A stretch of DNA of 64,000 nucleotides, taken from contig NZ_JADLQO010000010.1 of the NCBI RefSeq assembly GCF_015477775.1, forward strand, positions 62,001 to 126,000. Direction: 5' to 3'. A program made the translations under genes and the position numbers. This DNA comes from Nocardia abscessus. Lineage in GTDB: Bacteria; Actinomycetota; Actinomycetes; Mycobacteriales; Mycobacteriaceae. Shown here one piece after another: positions 44,843 to 54,042 of the stretch (positions within the stretch are counted from its first letter, which is position 1; each line of letters starts with the position of its first letter). Under the pieces are notes generated by a model. The model was given only the letters and a program-made list of their open reading frames with translations. It was not told where the DNA came from and ran no database searches.

Positions 44843-45451
44843 ATGGGAAATCGCGAGGATCTACTGGCGGGAGCACGAAAAGTCATCGTCGAACGCGGCG
44901 TCGCGAAGGCGACCGCCCGCGACATCGCTTCGGCGGCCGGTGTGAGCCTGGCGGCCATCGGCTACCACTTCGGCTCCAAGGAGCAATTGATCACCGAGGC
45001 GCTGACCGACACCCTCGGCACCGCGATCGGCGACAGCATGGAGGCGAAGATTCGCGAGGGCAGCGGCGCCGCTCCGCTGGCGGCGTTCGCCGCGCTGTGG
45101 AACGGAATGCCCACGGTGTTCACCGAGAACCGCGACAGCATGCTGGCGAGCATGGAGAACCTGGTGCGCGTCGCCCGGTCGCCGGAGTCGCAGAAGTTCT
45201 TCGCCCAGAGCCTGCCCGGGGCCTATCACGACATGGCGGACGCGCTGCGGGAGGCGCACCCGCGGCTGAGTGAAGACCAAGCCGAGGCGATCGCGGAGCT
45301 GTACTTCGTGCTCGTCCAGGGACTCGGGGTGCTGCAGACCATCGTTCCGGAAACGAGACTGCCGGACGGCGACCGCCTCGCGAAGGCGGTCGCCGCGCTG
45401 GCCGGAACCGAGGATCAGTGCTCGCTCGACAGCTCCCCGGCCGGGATGTGA
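44843..45451 (+). CDS. TetR-family regulator
   Basis: Regulator of 202 residues. DNA-binding region at 3-50: REDLLAGARKVIVERGVAKATARDIASAAGVSLAAIGYHFGSKEQL, followed by a TetR_C ligand domain with LASMENLVRVARSPESQKF. It overlaps the MFS gene tail-to-tail by 37 bases; a regulator of that exporter is the simplest reading. ATG at 44843. Confidence 0.92.
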   Translation: MGNREDLLAGARKVIVERGVAKATARDIASAAGVSLAAIGYHFGSKEQLITEALTDTLGTAIGDSMEAKIREGSGAAPLAAFAALWNGMPTVFTENRDSMLASMENLVRVARSPESQKFFAQSLPGAYHDMADALREAHPRLSEDQAEAIAELYFVLVQGLGVLQTIVPETRLPDGDRLAKAVAALAGTEDQCSLDSSPAGM

Positions 45452-47001
45452 CGCAAACGAAGCACGGCGACCACCGAAACCGCCAGAGCCGCCACCCCGG
45501 CGACGCCGGCCGTCACGTGGACTCCGTGCAGGAACGCTTCCCGCGCGGCCCGCAGCACCGCTTCGCCCAGATCGCCGGGTAATCCCGCCGCCGTGTGTAC
45601 CGCGCCGCCCAGGGTGTCGCGCACCGAGCGCCCGGCCTCGCCGGGCAGATCGGCGGGTAGCGAGCCGGTGAGATCGCCGCGATAGAGCGCGACGCTGATG
45701 CTGCCGAGCACCGAAATGCCCAGGGCGCCACCGAGTTCCGCCCCCGTCTCGGAGACGCCCGCGGCCGCGCCCGCCTGTTCCTGAGGCGCCGAGCCGACGA
45801 TCAGCTCGGTGGTGATGCCGAACACCGGTGCCAGGCCCAGCGCGATGATCACCGAGGCGACCAGCGCGAGCGGCACCCCGCCGGTGACGCCGATCCGCGT
45901 CATCAGCAGCAGGCCGACAGCCGAGGTCGCCAGGCCCGAACCGATCAGGTAGGCCGGGCGCACCACCCGGACGATCCGGGGAGCCAGCTGCGAGCCGACG
46001 ATGAAGCCGAGCCCGGACGGCGCCATCACCAGGCCCGCCGCCAGCGGTGACAGGCCGAGCACGAGCTGGAAGTACTGAGCTACGAACAGGAAGTAGCCGA
46101 AGGCGACGAAGACTCCGACCATGTTGATCAGCAGCGCGACGCGGAACGTGCTCAGCCGGAACAGCCGCAGATCGAGCATCGGATCCCGGCCGACGAGCTG
46201 TCGGCGCACGAACACGACGCCGACGGCGAGGCCACCGGCGATCGCGAGCAGCGCGGCGCCGCCGAGCCCGTCCTGGGCGATCTTCTTCATGCCGAACACC
46301 AGCGCGATCATTGCCGCCACGCACAGCGCGGCACTGAGCGGGTCCAGCCGCGCGGCATCCGGATCGCGATACTCCGGCAGCACCTTCGGCCCGAGGACCA
46401 GCAGCAATGCCATCACCGGCACCGCGAGCAGGAACACCGAGCCCCACCAGAACCGCTCCAGCAGCACGCCGCCGAACAGCGGGCCGACCGCGCCGCCCGC
46501 GGAGAACGCGCCGACCCACACCCCGACCGCCACCGACCGCTGCCGGGTATCGCGGAACATGCTGAACAGCAACGACAGCGTGGACGGAGCGAGTGTGGCG
46601 CCCGCTATGCCCTGCAGCGCGCGGCAGGCGATGAGCAGTTCCGCGCTCGGCGCGAACGCCGCGACGACCGAGACCACCGCGAACGCCGCCGCGCCGACCA
46701 TGAGCAGCTTGCGCCGGCCGACGCGGTCACCGAGGGTGCCCATGATGACCAGCAACCCGGCCACCATGAACCCGTAGACGTCGATGATCCACAGCAGTTG
46801 CGAGCTGGTCGGACGCAGTTCGGCGCTGATCATCGGCACGGCGAGGTGCAGCACCGTCATGTCCATGGCGTAGACCAGGCAGGCGAGGGCGAGCACGCTG
46901 AGCCCGACCCACTCGCGCTTGCCCGCCTGCGGTTGGGCGACGCGGTCGAGCGTGGTGTCCACGGCGCGGGTCCCTTCGGAAACGGTGTCGATGAGCGTCA
47001 T
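45415..47001 (-). CDS. MFS drug-efflux transporter (DHA2/EmrB-type, 14 TM)
   Basis: Proton-coupled multidrug exporter of 528 residues. Motifs: LVYAMDMTVLHLAVPMIS (helix 1), LWIIDVYGFMVAGLLVIMGTLGDRVGRRKLLMVG (motif A GDRVGRRK), CRALQGIAGATLAPSTL (motif C-like). About 14 membrane spans. Likely exports toxic or antibiotic molecules under TetR control. Its 3' end overlaps the 3' end of the TetR gene. Confidence 0.95.
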   Translation of the reverse strand: MTLIDTVSEGTRAVDTTLDRVAQPQAGKREWVGLSVLALACLVYAMDMTVLHLAVPMISAELRPTSSQLLWIIDVYGFMVAGLLVIMGTLGDRVGRRKLLMVGAAAFAVVSVVAAFAPSAELLIACRALQGIAGATLAPSTLSLLFSMFRDTRQRSVAVGVWVGAFSAGGAVGPLFGGVLLERFWWGSVFLLAVPVMALLLVLGPKVLPEYRDPDAARLDPLSAALCVAAMIALVFGMKKIAQDGLGGAALLAIAGGLAVGVVFVRRQLVGRDPMLDLRLFRLSTFRVALLINMVGVFVAFGYFLFVAQYFQLVLGLSPLAAGLVMAPSGLGFIVGSQLAPRIVRVVRPAYLIGSGLATSAVGLLLMTRIGVTGGVPLALVASVIIALGLAPVFGITTELIVGSAPQEQAGAAAGVSETGAELGGALGISVLGSISVALYRGDLTGSLPADLPGEAGRSVRDTLGGAVHTAAGLPGDLGEAVLRAAREAFLHGVHVTAGVAGVAALAVSVVAVLRLRHIPAGELSSEH

Positions 47002-47087
47002 GCCGGTTCTGACGACACGAGGAGCGCCATTTCATCGCCCGCGACCGGGACGCCGCAAAGGATTTTCGCGGCGCCCCGGTGGGACGG

Positions 47088-48428
47088 TCAGTGCGCGGGC
47101 AGCGGCCAGGCGGGACTATCCGCGCCGTAGGCAGGTGCGGGCCAGGCGTAGTCCGGGTACTCGGCCAGTACGGGCGGCGCGGTGACGACCTGCCCGTGCC
47201 GGACCACCTCCGCCGGGCTCGGCAACGCGGCCTTGGGATGACCCGGTGTACGGTCCGGCGCGTCGAGCAGCCAGGCCGCCGTGCGGGCCAGAGCCACCCG
47301 CACGTCCCGTCCGACGCCGTCGTCGGCCCGCGCGGCCAAGGCGTCGATCACGCCCGCGGCGAGCAGGTAACCCGACGCGTGGTCGAGCGCCTGCGCGGGC
47401 AGCGCCCCCGGCACCGCGGGCGCGCCCTCGAGGATCGAGATGCCGGAGGCCGCCTGCACGATGCTGTCGAAGCCGCGCCGTTCGCCCCACGGACCGGACT
47501 CACCCCAGGCGGAGACCCGTCCGTGGATCAGGCCGGGCCGGGCGGCGGCGCGCACGCCCGCGCGCTCCAGCGCACCCGGCCGGTACCCGGTGATCAGCAC
47601 GTCTGCGGCGGCGATCAGGTCGTCGATGCCGCGTGCGCGCAGGTCGACGAGTGTGGAGCGTTTGCCCTGGCAGGTGTCGGCGAACTGCCAGGAAATCTCC
47701 GGTAGCTGCGGCGGATCGATCCGCAGTACCTCGGCGCCGAGCAGCCCGAGTGCCCGCGTCGCGACGGGCCCCGCGATCACCCTGGTCAGATCGAGCACTC
47801 GCAAGCCACGCAGCGGCTGCAAGGGCGCGGCGCCCGACGGCAATCCGAGCTCGCCGCGGTCGGTGCGCGAGGTGATCGCGACCACCGGACCCGCCGCGGC
47901 GGCCTGTCCCTCGGGGCTGGCGGCCCATTCCGCCTCGGTGCGGACGCGGACCGCGACGGCGCCGTGCGCGGCGGCCTGTTCCTCCAGGTCCGCGGCGCGC
48001 ATCATGGCCATCTGGGCGACCACGAGGTCGGCAGGCGCGGACTCGGGCAGGCCGAGCGCGGACAGCAGCAGCGACCGGTGGTGCGGATAGTTCGCGTGCG
48101 TGCGAACCCACCCGTCGAAGGTGGGGAAGAAACCGGACAGCTCGGCGAACGGCGTCGGGAATCGGCCGTCGATGCGTAACAGACGCTCGCTGGAGAAGGC
48201 CGCGGTGATCCGGGCCGGATCGATGCGGTGCGCCACCGGGTCGAGGCCGCGCGCGGTGCGCATGCGGTTCGCGGCCGCCGTCAGCGCTGTCACCGAACCG
48301 GCGGCCAGCGCCCAGACCGGTAGCGTCGCGGCGAGATTGCTACCCGGATCGGGCGAGGGGGAGATGCGCGAGGCGGTGACACCGATACCGGCCTCGTAGT
48401 CATGGACGAGCCGTGCGTGCGTGTTCAC
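47088..48428 (-). CDS. CaiB/BaiF-type CoA transferase
   Basis: Family III CoA transferase of about 446 residues: LRGLRVLDLTRVIAGPVATRALGLLGAEVLRIDPP and RSTLVDLRARG are the canonical blocks, with SAWGESGPWGERRGFDSIVQAASG later. The N-terminal ~190 residues are longer than in the core family and lack these motifs, as in some two-domain actinobacterial forms. GTG start at 48428. Substrate unknown. Confidence 0.9.
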   Translation of the reverse strand: MNTHARLVHDYEAGIGVTASRISPSPDPGSNLAATLPVWALAAGSVTALTAAANRMRTARGLDPVAHRIDPARITAAFSSERLLRIDGRFPTPFAELSGFFPTFDGWVRTHANYPHHRSLLLSALGLPESAPADLVVAQMAMMRAADLEEQAAAHGAVAVRVRTEAEWAASPEGQAAAAGPVVAITSRTDRGELGLPSGAAPLQPLRGLRVLDLTRVIAGPVATRALGLLGAEVLRIDPPQLPEISWQFADTCQGKRSTLVDLRARGIDDLIAAADVLITGYRPGALERAGVRAAARPGLIHGRVSAWGESGPWGERRGFDSIVQAASGISILEGAPAVPGALPAQALDHASGYLLAAGVIDALAARADDGVGRDVRVALARTAAWLLDAPDRTPGHPKAALPSPAEVVRHGQVVTAPPVLAEYPDYAWPAPAYGADSPAWPLPAH

Positions 48429-49019
48429 TCGCTTCAGCCTAGTTGCCGGTCCGGAGGAGCCTCGTGTTGTGGTCCCCCCGTCCGGAGCCGTTGCCGCCCC
48501 CGCATTCCGGACCACACCGCCGCTCTGCGGCGCCACCTGCGACGATGCGGATCGCGGTGCGGCACGGCCCACCTGCCGGTGCGCGGTGGGTCGACGCGGC
48601 GGGGCGATCGCCGATCGAACCGGGCGCCCGTCCGGGCCGGGTCGCCGAGAGCGTTCGGACGGCGACCGCCGGATCGCGGACGTGTGCCACCGAGATTGCG
48701 GATGAAATGCTGACGAGCCCGGGGCCTCCGGCCGCGTGTTCCGGATGCGCTCGGCGTCCCGCACAGTGGCTGTGCCGGGCCGGACTTCAGCACCGCACCG
48801 CGCGAAAGAAGCTGTCCGAGTGATCTTCTCGCCAGTGAGGATAGTGGCACGCGCCGAAGCCGGAGGAATTGGCCAGGATATCCCCATGCTGCACCGCAGC
48901 AACCGGCGCGGGACGCCGCGCGGAACCGATGACCTGTCCGTCGCGTGCGGACAGAGGGGCAGAGCATGGCAGGCCGCACCGAACCACCGCGCGGCAGCCA
49001 TAGGTGAGGTCGAGCGACG
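48429..49019. other. 590-base intergenic stretch, no gene supported
   Basis: Frames here are Arg/Gly/Pro-rich and have no good ribosome sites. The only structure noticed is CTGTCCG-N7-CGGACAG at 48934-48954, upstream of the coiled-coil gene. Confidence 0.35.
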
Positions 49020-49562
49020 ATGACGAACGTCTATGCCGGAAGCGCGGAATACACGGTGCCGGTGATCAGGAAGAAGCCGAATTCCGCAATGGGAGAGCGG
49101 ATTCCGGTCTTCGGCAACGACATGCAGCCGCGCGCCGCTCTCATCCCGGACCGGGTCCGATCCGCGCCGATCAAGCACGACTACGAGCTGATGGCCGTAC
49201 AGGACGCCCAGAACGCCGGGTACCTGCGGGAGATCCAGGACCTCGCCGCCGAACGCGCCGCGCTCGGGACCGGCGGCCACGATCAGGCGACGCGACTGCG
49301 CACCGAGCAGCTGGAGGCGGCGCTCACGGCGGCGATGACGGACGCGAAGGCGGCGGGAGTCGCCGCGGGCGACGTCGAGCGTGCGGTGGAGTACGGCCGC
49401 GCGGGCGCCCACTGGGCCGATCGCCCCGCGCACCGCTACCTCGGGCGGATCGCGCAGCTGACCGACGAGATGGGTTCTCGTCTCAGCGAACTGGCCGGCT
49501 ACCGGCAGCGCATCGCCGAGCTCGAACAGCGGCTCGCGCGGACCCGGCTCGGCGAGCTCTGA
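49020..49562 (+). CDS. Coiled-coil protein of unknown function
   Basis: Soluble protein of 180 residues, no signal peptide or membrane segment. After a short N-terminal region (TVPVIRKKPNSAMGERIPVFG) it is rich in Ala, Glu, Arg and Leu with heptad-like runs (LREIQDLAAERAALGT, LSELAGYRQRIAELEQRLAR), suggesting a coiled coil. No recognisable family. The sequence does not resemble the surrounding enzymes. Confidence 0.6.
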   Translation: MTNVYAGSAEYTVPVIRKKPNSAMGERIPVFGNDMQPRAALIPDRVRSAPIKHDYELMAVQDAQNAGYLREIQDLAAERAALGTGGHDQATRLRTEQLEAALTAAMTDAKAAGVAAGDVERAVEYGRAGAHWADRPAHRYLGRIAQLTDEMGSRLSELAGYRQRIAELEQRLARTRLGEL

Positions 49563-49627
49563 GGGGTCCCGCCCGCTCGCGCGACCCCGGTGCGGTACCC
49601 GCCACTCGGGACGGGGATGCTGCATCG

Positions 49628-50497
49628 GTGCAGGAGATCTTTCGGGCCGAGGGCGTCGAGGGGTGGGTCTATGCCCGATGCGTCGGCTGTGGCGCCGAGG
49701 CGGGCTCGGGGGCGGACGAGCCGGTGGTGCTGGCGTCGGTGGTGAAGGTGCCGCTGGTGCTGGAGTTCGCCAGGCAGGTGGCGGCGGGACAACTGGACCC
49801 CACCGACCGGGTGCGGGCGCGGGCGTCGGACCGGCTCGGTGGCGTCGGTACCGCGGGCTGCGCCGACGATGTCGAGCTCAGCCTGCGCGACGCGGCGTAC
49901 CTCGCGCTCACCGTCAGCGACAACACCGCCGCCGACCTGCTGTTCGACCGGGTGGGGCTGGACAACGTGCGCTCGCTCCTGCGCGAACTCGGTCTCACCG
50001 CCACCCGGGTCGTCGGTCCGCCACGCGCGGTCGTGCGGTCCATGGCCGAGGACATCGGCGCGGACGACGCGGCCGAGTTCGCCCGCCGGTTCCCCGAGCT
50101 GACCGCCGAGCAGGTGCTGCGCACCAGGGCGCTGGACCCGCGGCAAACCACCGCGAGCACCCCGCGTGAGATGGTCCGGCTGCTCACCCTGATCGCCCTC
50201 GATCGAGCAGGCGCCCCGGAGGCGTGCCGGTGGGTTCGCGACCTGATGCGCCAGCAGGTGAACTGGTACCGCCTCGCGGCGGCCTTTCCGCCGGAGGTCC
50301 AGGTCTGGGCCAAGACGGGGACGCTGCCCGGGGTGCGCAACGAGATCGGCGTCGTCGAATATCCGGACCGAACCCGGTATGCCGTCGCCGTTTTCACGCG
50401 TGCGGCGTCGCTGGCGCAGCGGTTGCCCGAGGTGGATCGCGCCATCGGCGCCGCCGCCGTCGAGGCGATCGGACGCATCGTTCACGGCCTGCCGTAG
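49628..50497 (+). CDS. Class A beta-lactamase-like serine hydrolase
   Basis: Protein of 289 residues with the serine-hydrolase motifs SVVK (37-40), SDN (97-99) and KTGTLPG (229-235). The omega-loop region ends DPRQTTASTP. The catalytic-base region has PELTAEQ rather than the EPELN seen in class A enzymes, so activity against beta-lactams is doubtful. There is no signal peptide, which is unusual for this family. The GTG at 49628 is supported by the stretch QEIFRAEGVEGW. It overlaps the LysR gene tail-to-tail by 16 bases. Confidence 0.85.
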   Translation: MQEIFRAEGVEGWVYARCVGCGAEAGSGADEPVVLASVVKVPLVLEFARQVAAGQLDPTDRVRARASDRLGGVGTAGCADDVELSLRDAAYLALTVSDNTAADLLFDRVGLDNVRSLLRELGLTATRVVGPPRAVVRSMAEDIGADDAAEFARRFPELTAEQVLRTRALDPRQTTASTPREMVRLLTLIALDRAGAPEACRWVRDLMRQQVNWYRLAAAFPPEVQVWAKTGTLPGVRNEIGVVEYPDRTRYAVAVFTRAASLAQRLPEVDRAIGAAAVEAIGRIVHGLP

Positions 50498-51432
50498 ACG
50501 ACGTTCCACGGCCGTTGCGGCGAATCCGCGACCGTTGCGGGCCGCGACGAGCCGTCGTCCTGCAGGACCGTCACGACCAGTTCGGCCAGTTCACCCACCA
50601 GGGGATGCGCCACGCCCACCGGCCAGGCCAGTGACAGCCGGTGACTCAGTGCTCCCTCCGGCAGCGGCCGCCAGACCACCCGTGGTTCCTTCTGCGCCAC
50701 CATGCCCTGGTCGAAGGCCACGCCGCGGCCGGAGAGCACCATCCCGAGCACGAATTCCGGGTTGCGCGCGTGCTGTACCGACGTCGGACGGAAGCCGTGT
50801 TCCCAGCATCGGCGCAGCGTGGCGTCGTAGAGTCCGGGCGCCGCGGCGCGCGGGAAGATCACCAAGCCGTGCCCGGCGAGGTCGGCCAGTTCGAGCGTCG
50901 ACCGTGCCGCCAGCGGCGAATCGCGGGGCAGCACCACGCCCAGTGGCGTCTGAACCGCCGGGCCGAGTTCCAGGCCGACCGCGTCGACCGGATGTTGCAG
51001 CAACCCGGCGTCGAGTTGACGGTCGGCGAGCAGCCGGACCTGCTCGGCGGTGGTGAGTTCCTGCAGGTCCACCCGGACGTCCCTGGCCTCGAACGCGGTG
51101 AGCAGCGCGGCGAGCAAACGCCCGGCCAGCTCGGGCGGCACGCCGATCCGCACCGCGTCCATCTCGCCCCGATGCGCCTTGCCCACCAGCGATTTCGTCC
51201 GTTCCCAGCGGGCGAGCAGGTCCCTGGACTCCGCGAGCAGGATCTGCCCGGCTTCGGTGAGCGCGACCCGGCGGCTGTCCCGGTCGAACAACCGCGCGCC
51301 GAGGTCGGCCTCCAGGCGGCGGATGCGCTGGCTCAGCGGCGGCTGGGCGATGCCGAGGCGTTCGGCCGCCCGCCCGAAATGCAATTCCTCCGCGACGGCG
51401 ACGAAGTACCGGAGTTGGCGCAACTGATCCAC
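50482..51432 (-). CDS. LysR-family regulator
   Basis: Regulator of 316 residues with an N-terminal helix-turn-helix (RQLRYFVAVAEELHFGRAAERLGIAQPPLSQRIRRLEADLG) and the LysR effector domain with VRIGVPPELAG. It is divergent from the MBL gene at 51489; a repeated GATATC dyad lies between, suggesting that it controls that gene and itself. Confidence 0.95.
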   Translation of the reverse strand: MDQLRQLRYFVAVAEELHFGRAAERLGIAQPPLSQRIRRLEADLGARLFDRDSRRVALTEAGQILLAESRDLLARWERTKSLVGKAHRGEMDAVRIGVPPELAGRLLAALLTAFEARDVRVDLQELTTAEQVRLLADRQLDAGLLQHPVDAVGLELGPAVQTPLGVVLPRDSPLAARSTLELADLAGHGLVIFPRAAAPGLYDATLRRCWEHGFRPTSVQHARNPEFVLGMVLSGRGVAFDQGMVAQKEPRVVWRPLPEGALSHRLSLAWPVGVAHPLVGELAELVVTVLQDDGSSRPATVADSPQRPWNVVYGRP

Positions 51433-51440
51433 GCTGCGAC

Positions 51441-51458
51441 GATATCCGTTCCGATATC
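51441..51458. promoter_or_regulatory. LysR-type operator candidate
   Basis: GATATC (51441-51446) and GATATC (51453-51458) with six bases between form an exact dyad in the LysR/MBL divergent promoter. Confidence 0.5.
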
Positions 51459-51488
51459 AGTGAGCGCGCGCGTAGGTCTTGGACACGG

Positions 51489-52496
51489 ATGTCACGGGTG
51501 TGGTGTGGTGCCTGCGTGACAGGTCTCGGACGGCGTGAATTCTTCGGCGCGACCGCGGGTGCGGCTACGCTTGCGGGCCTAATGGCTTGCGGTACAACTG
51601 ATTCCGTGAACAGCGATGCGGCGGCTCCGGCCTCGGCGGGTGGATCGTCCGGCGCTGTGACGCTGCGGTGGTGGGGCAACAACAGCTGGGAGATCCGCCT
51701 GCCCGGCGGCAAGACCGTGCTCATCGACCCGTGGCTGACCAGGTTTCATACCGGAACTTACACTGCCGAGGGCGCGGATCCGCAGACTCCGATCACCGTG
51801 GACACCGCGCTGATCGACCGCTATGTCGACAGCGGCGAACTGCGCGCCGATCACATCCTGGTCACCCACGGCCACTACGACCACCTCGCCGACGTGCCGT
51901 ACCTGGCGAAGAAGACCGGGGCGACGGTGCTCGGCACCGAGACGCATCTGAACCTGATGGCCGCGCTGGGCGCGCCGGAGCAGCAGCTCGCCTTGGCCAC
52001 CGGCGGCGAGGTCCTCCGCTTCGACGGCTACACCATCCGGGTGCTGCGCTCGTTGCATTCTGCTTCGGGACCACGTGCCACGGTTGCCTTCGCGGGCACC
52101 CGGCCCGGCTTCGGTACCGGAAATCTCCCTGAGCCCAAAGTGATTCGCGATCTCGTCGAGGGCGGCACGCTCGCCTACGAGGTGAGCGGCGGCGGGGTGA
52201 GCGTGCTGGACTTCGGCGGCTCGAACTACATCGAGTCGGAAGTGGCGCAGTTGCGTCCTGATGTGCTGCTGCTGCCCGCCGGCGGCGGCAAGATCGCCGA
52301 TTACGTCGGACGCCTGTTGCGCGCCACCGGCAATCCACGCTACGTGCTGCCCACCCACTGGGACGACTTCGACCATCCGCTCACCGAACCCGCGCGCGAC
52401 TGGGGCGGGCTCGAGCCCCTGCGGGCCGCGGTCGCCGCGGTCAGCCCGCAGAGCACCTTCGTCACCGTGGACCACCTGCAAACCTTCACGCCCTGA
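51489..52496 (+). CDS. Tat-exported MBL-fold lipoprotein
   Basis: Metallo-beta-lactamase-fold hydrolase of 335 residues, exported by the Tat route: twin Arg in LGRREFFGATAGAATLAG (RR at 15-16), then a lipobox ending in Cys34 (LMAC). The mature domain has the metal motif THGHYDH near 119-125, then GTETHLNLM and LPTHWDDFDHP towards the C-terminus. The fold is that of UlaG-like hydrolases (L-ascorbate-6-phosphate lactonase relatives); a cell-surface role is implied, the substrate unknown. Divergent from LysR. Confidence 0.9.
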   Translation: MSRVWCGACVTGLGRREFFGATAGAATLAGLMACGTTDSVNSDAAAPASAGGSSGAVTLRWWGNNSWEIRLPGGKTVLIDPWLTRFHTGTYTAEGADPQTPITVDTALIDRYVDSGELRADHILVTHGHYDHLADVPYLAKKTGATVLGTETHLNLMAALGAPEQQLALATGGEVLRFDGYTIRVLRSLHSASGPRATVAFAGTRPGFGTGNLPEPKVIRDLVEGGTLAYEVSGGGVSVLDFGGSNYIESEVAQLRPDVLLLPAGGGKIADYVGRLLRATGNPRYVLPTHWDDFDHPLTEPARDWGGLEPLRAAVAAVSPQSTFVTVDHLQTFTP

Positions 52497-52821
52497 CCGG
52501 CCTGCTCCGCTCCGGGATGTAGTGCAACTCTCCGGCCCCCGTCCGTTCGCGTCGAGCGCCACGATCCGCGGCGGACTTCGCGCGGGAAGGCGAGACAGCC
52601 GATCTCTCAGGGCATGGCGCGACTGCGTCAGACCGACCGAGCGTAGGTATTCGGCCGGGGTGCATGGCTGCAAAGCGCGTCGGAGTTGTTCGGGGTCATC
52701 CGGCCGTGCCGGTGATTTCGCCTCGGATCGAGCTGTCGGTTCGGTCGCTGACCGGCGCGGGCGATTACCGTGGTCTGGTCCGGCTCGCGCCGGAACCGAC
52801 GGTGGAGAAGGGAGACCGAAC
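52497..52821. other. Intergenic stretch with a possible transposase remnant
   Basis: No intact gene. On the minus strand near 52625-52700 a fragment reads LQPCTPAEYLRSVGLTQSRH, resembling the C-terminus of an integrase-core transposase (TPAEYL). No inverted repeats were seen. The plus-strand gene at 52822 has its own ribosome site. Confidence 0.35.
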
Positions 52822-53583
52822 GTGGCTGGAACCATCACCGACTCGGCGTGGTTGCGCACTCTGCGATCCGAGGCAGGCGTGCGGCAGCACCTTTTGTGCT
52901 TCCCGCCCGGTGGCGGATCGGCCACCGCCTACCGAGACCTCGCACAGCGTTTCGGGGCGGGCGTCGCGGTGTTCGCGGTGCAGTACCCCGGGCGGCAGGA
53001 CCGGCTGGGCGAGGACCCGATCACCGACCTGGTCGCGCTCGCGGACGGGGTCGCCAGGGAAGTGCTCGCACAGGGCCGGGTCGCGGGGCTGTCGCTGTTC
53101 GGGCACAGCATGGGCGCGACCGTGGCGTTCGAGACCGCGCGCAGGCTCGAGCGTGCCGGCCAGCCGGTGACCACGCTGTTCGTGTCCGGCCGTCCCGCAC
53201 CGACTTTCGAGGAGACCGGACGGCTACACCTGGCCTCCGACGACGATCTCATCGGCGACCTGATCCGGCTGGCGGCGGACCCCGCGCCGCTCGAGATGCT
53301 GCGCGCCGAGCCGAGCCTCGCCGAACTCGTGCTGCCTGCCGTGCGTGCCGATTACCGAGCGGTCGAGACCTATCGCTACCAGCCGGGGGAGCCGCTGCGC
53401 GCGAGCATCGCGGCGCTGGTCAGCACCGAGGACCCGACGATGCGACCCGAACAGGCCGACGAATGGCGGGCACACACCGGTGCCGGATTCGACCGCGCGA
53501 CCTTCCCCGGCGGGCATTTCTATCTCGACGAGCACGCCGCGGAGGTAGCCGGCTTCGTCGCGCGCCACTTGGCGTCCACCTGA
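52822..53583 (+). CDS. Type II thioesterase (GrsT-like)
   Basis: Stand-alone alpha/beta-hydrolase thioesterase of 253 residues: CFPPGGGSATAYRDLA near 26-41, catalytic Ser in GHSMG (94-98) and a C-terminal His in GGHFYL. Such enzymes remove wrongly loaded acyl groups from carrier proteins of NRPS/PKS assembly lines. No NRPS or PKS gene lies in the window, so its partner is elsewhere. GTG start at 52822 with GGGAGA upstream. Confidence 0.9.
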   Translation: MAGTITDSAWLRTLRSEAGVRQHLLCFPPGGGSATAYRDLAQRFGAGVAVFAVQYPGRQDRLGEDPITDLVALADGVAREVLAQGRVAGLSLFGHSMGATVAFETARRLERAGQPVTTLFVSGRPAPTFEETGRLHLASDDDLIGDLIRLAADPAPLEMLRAEPSLAELVLPAVRADYRAVETYRYQPGEPLRASIAALVSTEDPTMRPEQADEWRAHTGAGFDRATFPGGHFYLDEHAAEVAGFVARHLAST

Positions 53584-53622
53584 GGGCTGAGGGCGATCAG
53601 TGCGGGGCGATCAGTGCGGTGT

Positions 53623-54000
53623 CTACGGTTGGACGGCCGGGGTGGACCGCCCGCGTAGCACCCACACATAGCCGATCCAGGACGCCACCACGAGGGCGGC
53701 CGCCAGTATCCGCACCGATCCGAGCGCGTGTTCGGGATAGATCACACCGGTGAGGTAGTGGTCGATGAACCCGCTCGACGGCAGCAGCGCCAGCCCCGCG
53801 CGTTCGCGTGCCCAGTTCTCCAGATGCGTGAGCGGGCAGTCGAAGCCGACCACGATCGTGCTGAATCCCCAGCAGACCGCGATCAGGTGCAGCCAGATCG
53901 TGCGCGGGAAGCGCCACGCGAGAAATCCGCCGACCACCACGTAGGCCACGAAGGCGAAGTGCGTGGCGACGGTGGCGTCGGCCAACAGCCGGTAGAGCAC
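53623..54000 (-). CDS. DUF2784-family membrane protein
   Basis: Small membrane protein of 125 residues with about three to four hydrophobic segments. LLADATVATHFAFVAYVVVGGFL at the start, RTIWLHLIAVCWGFSTIVVGFDCPLTHLENWARERAG in the middle are DUF2784 signatures. Function unknown. Confidence 0.88.
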   Translation of the reverse strand: MLYRLLADATVATHFAFVAYVVVGGFLAWRFPRTIWLHLIAVCWGFSTIVVGFDCPLTHLENWARERAGLALLPSSGFIDHYLTGVIYPEHALGSVRILAAALVVASWIGYVWVLRGRSTPAVQP

Positions 54001-54042
54001 GCCTCCAGCGTAGCCTTTCCCCGCGTACGAGATCCCGGATCG

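Noticed and set aside
48439..48823. ORFs in the 48.4-48.8 kb gap
   Set aside because: Arg/Pro/Gly-rich frames on both strands with no ribosome site or known motif.
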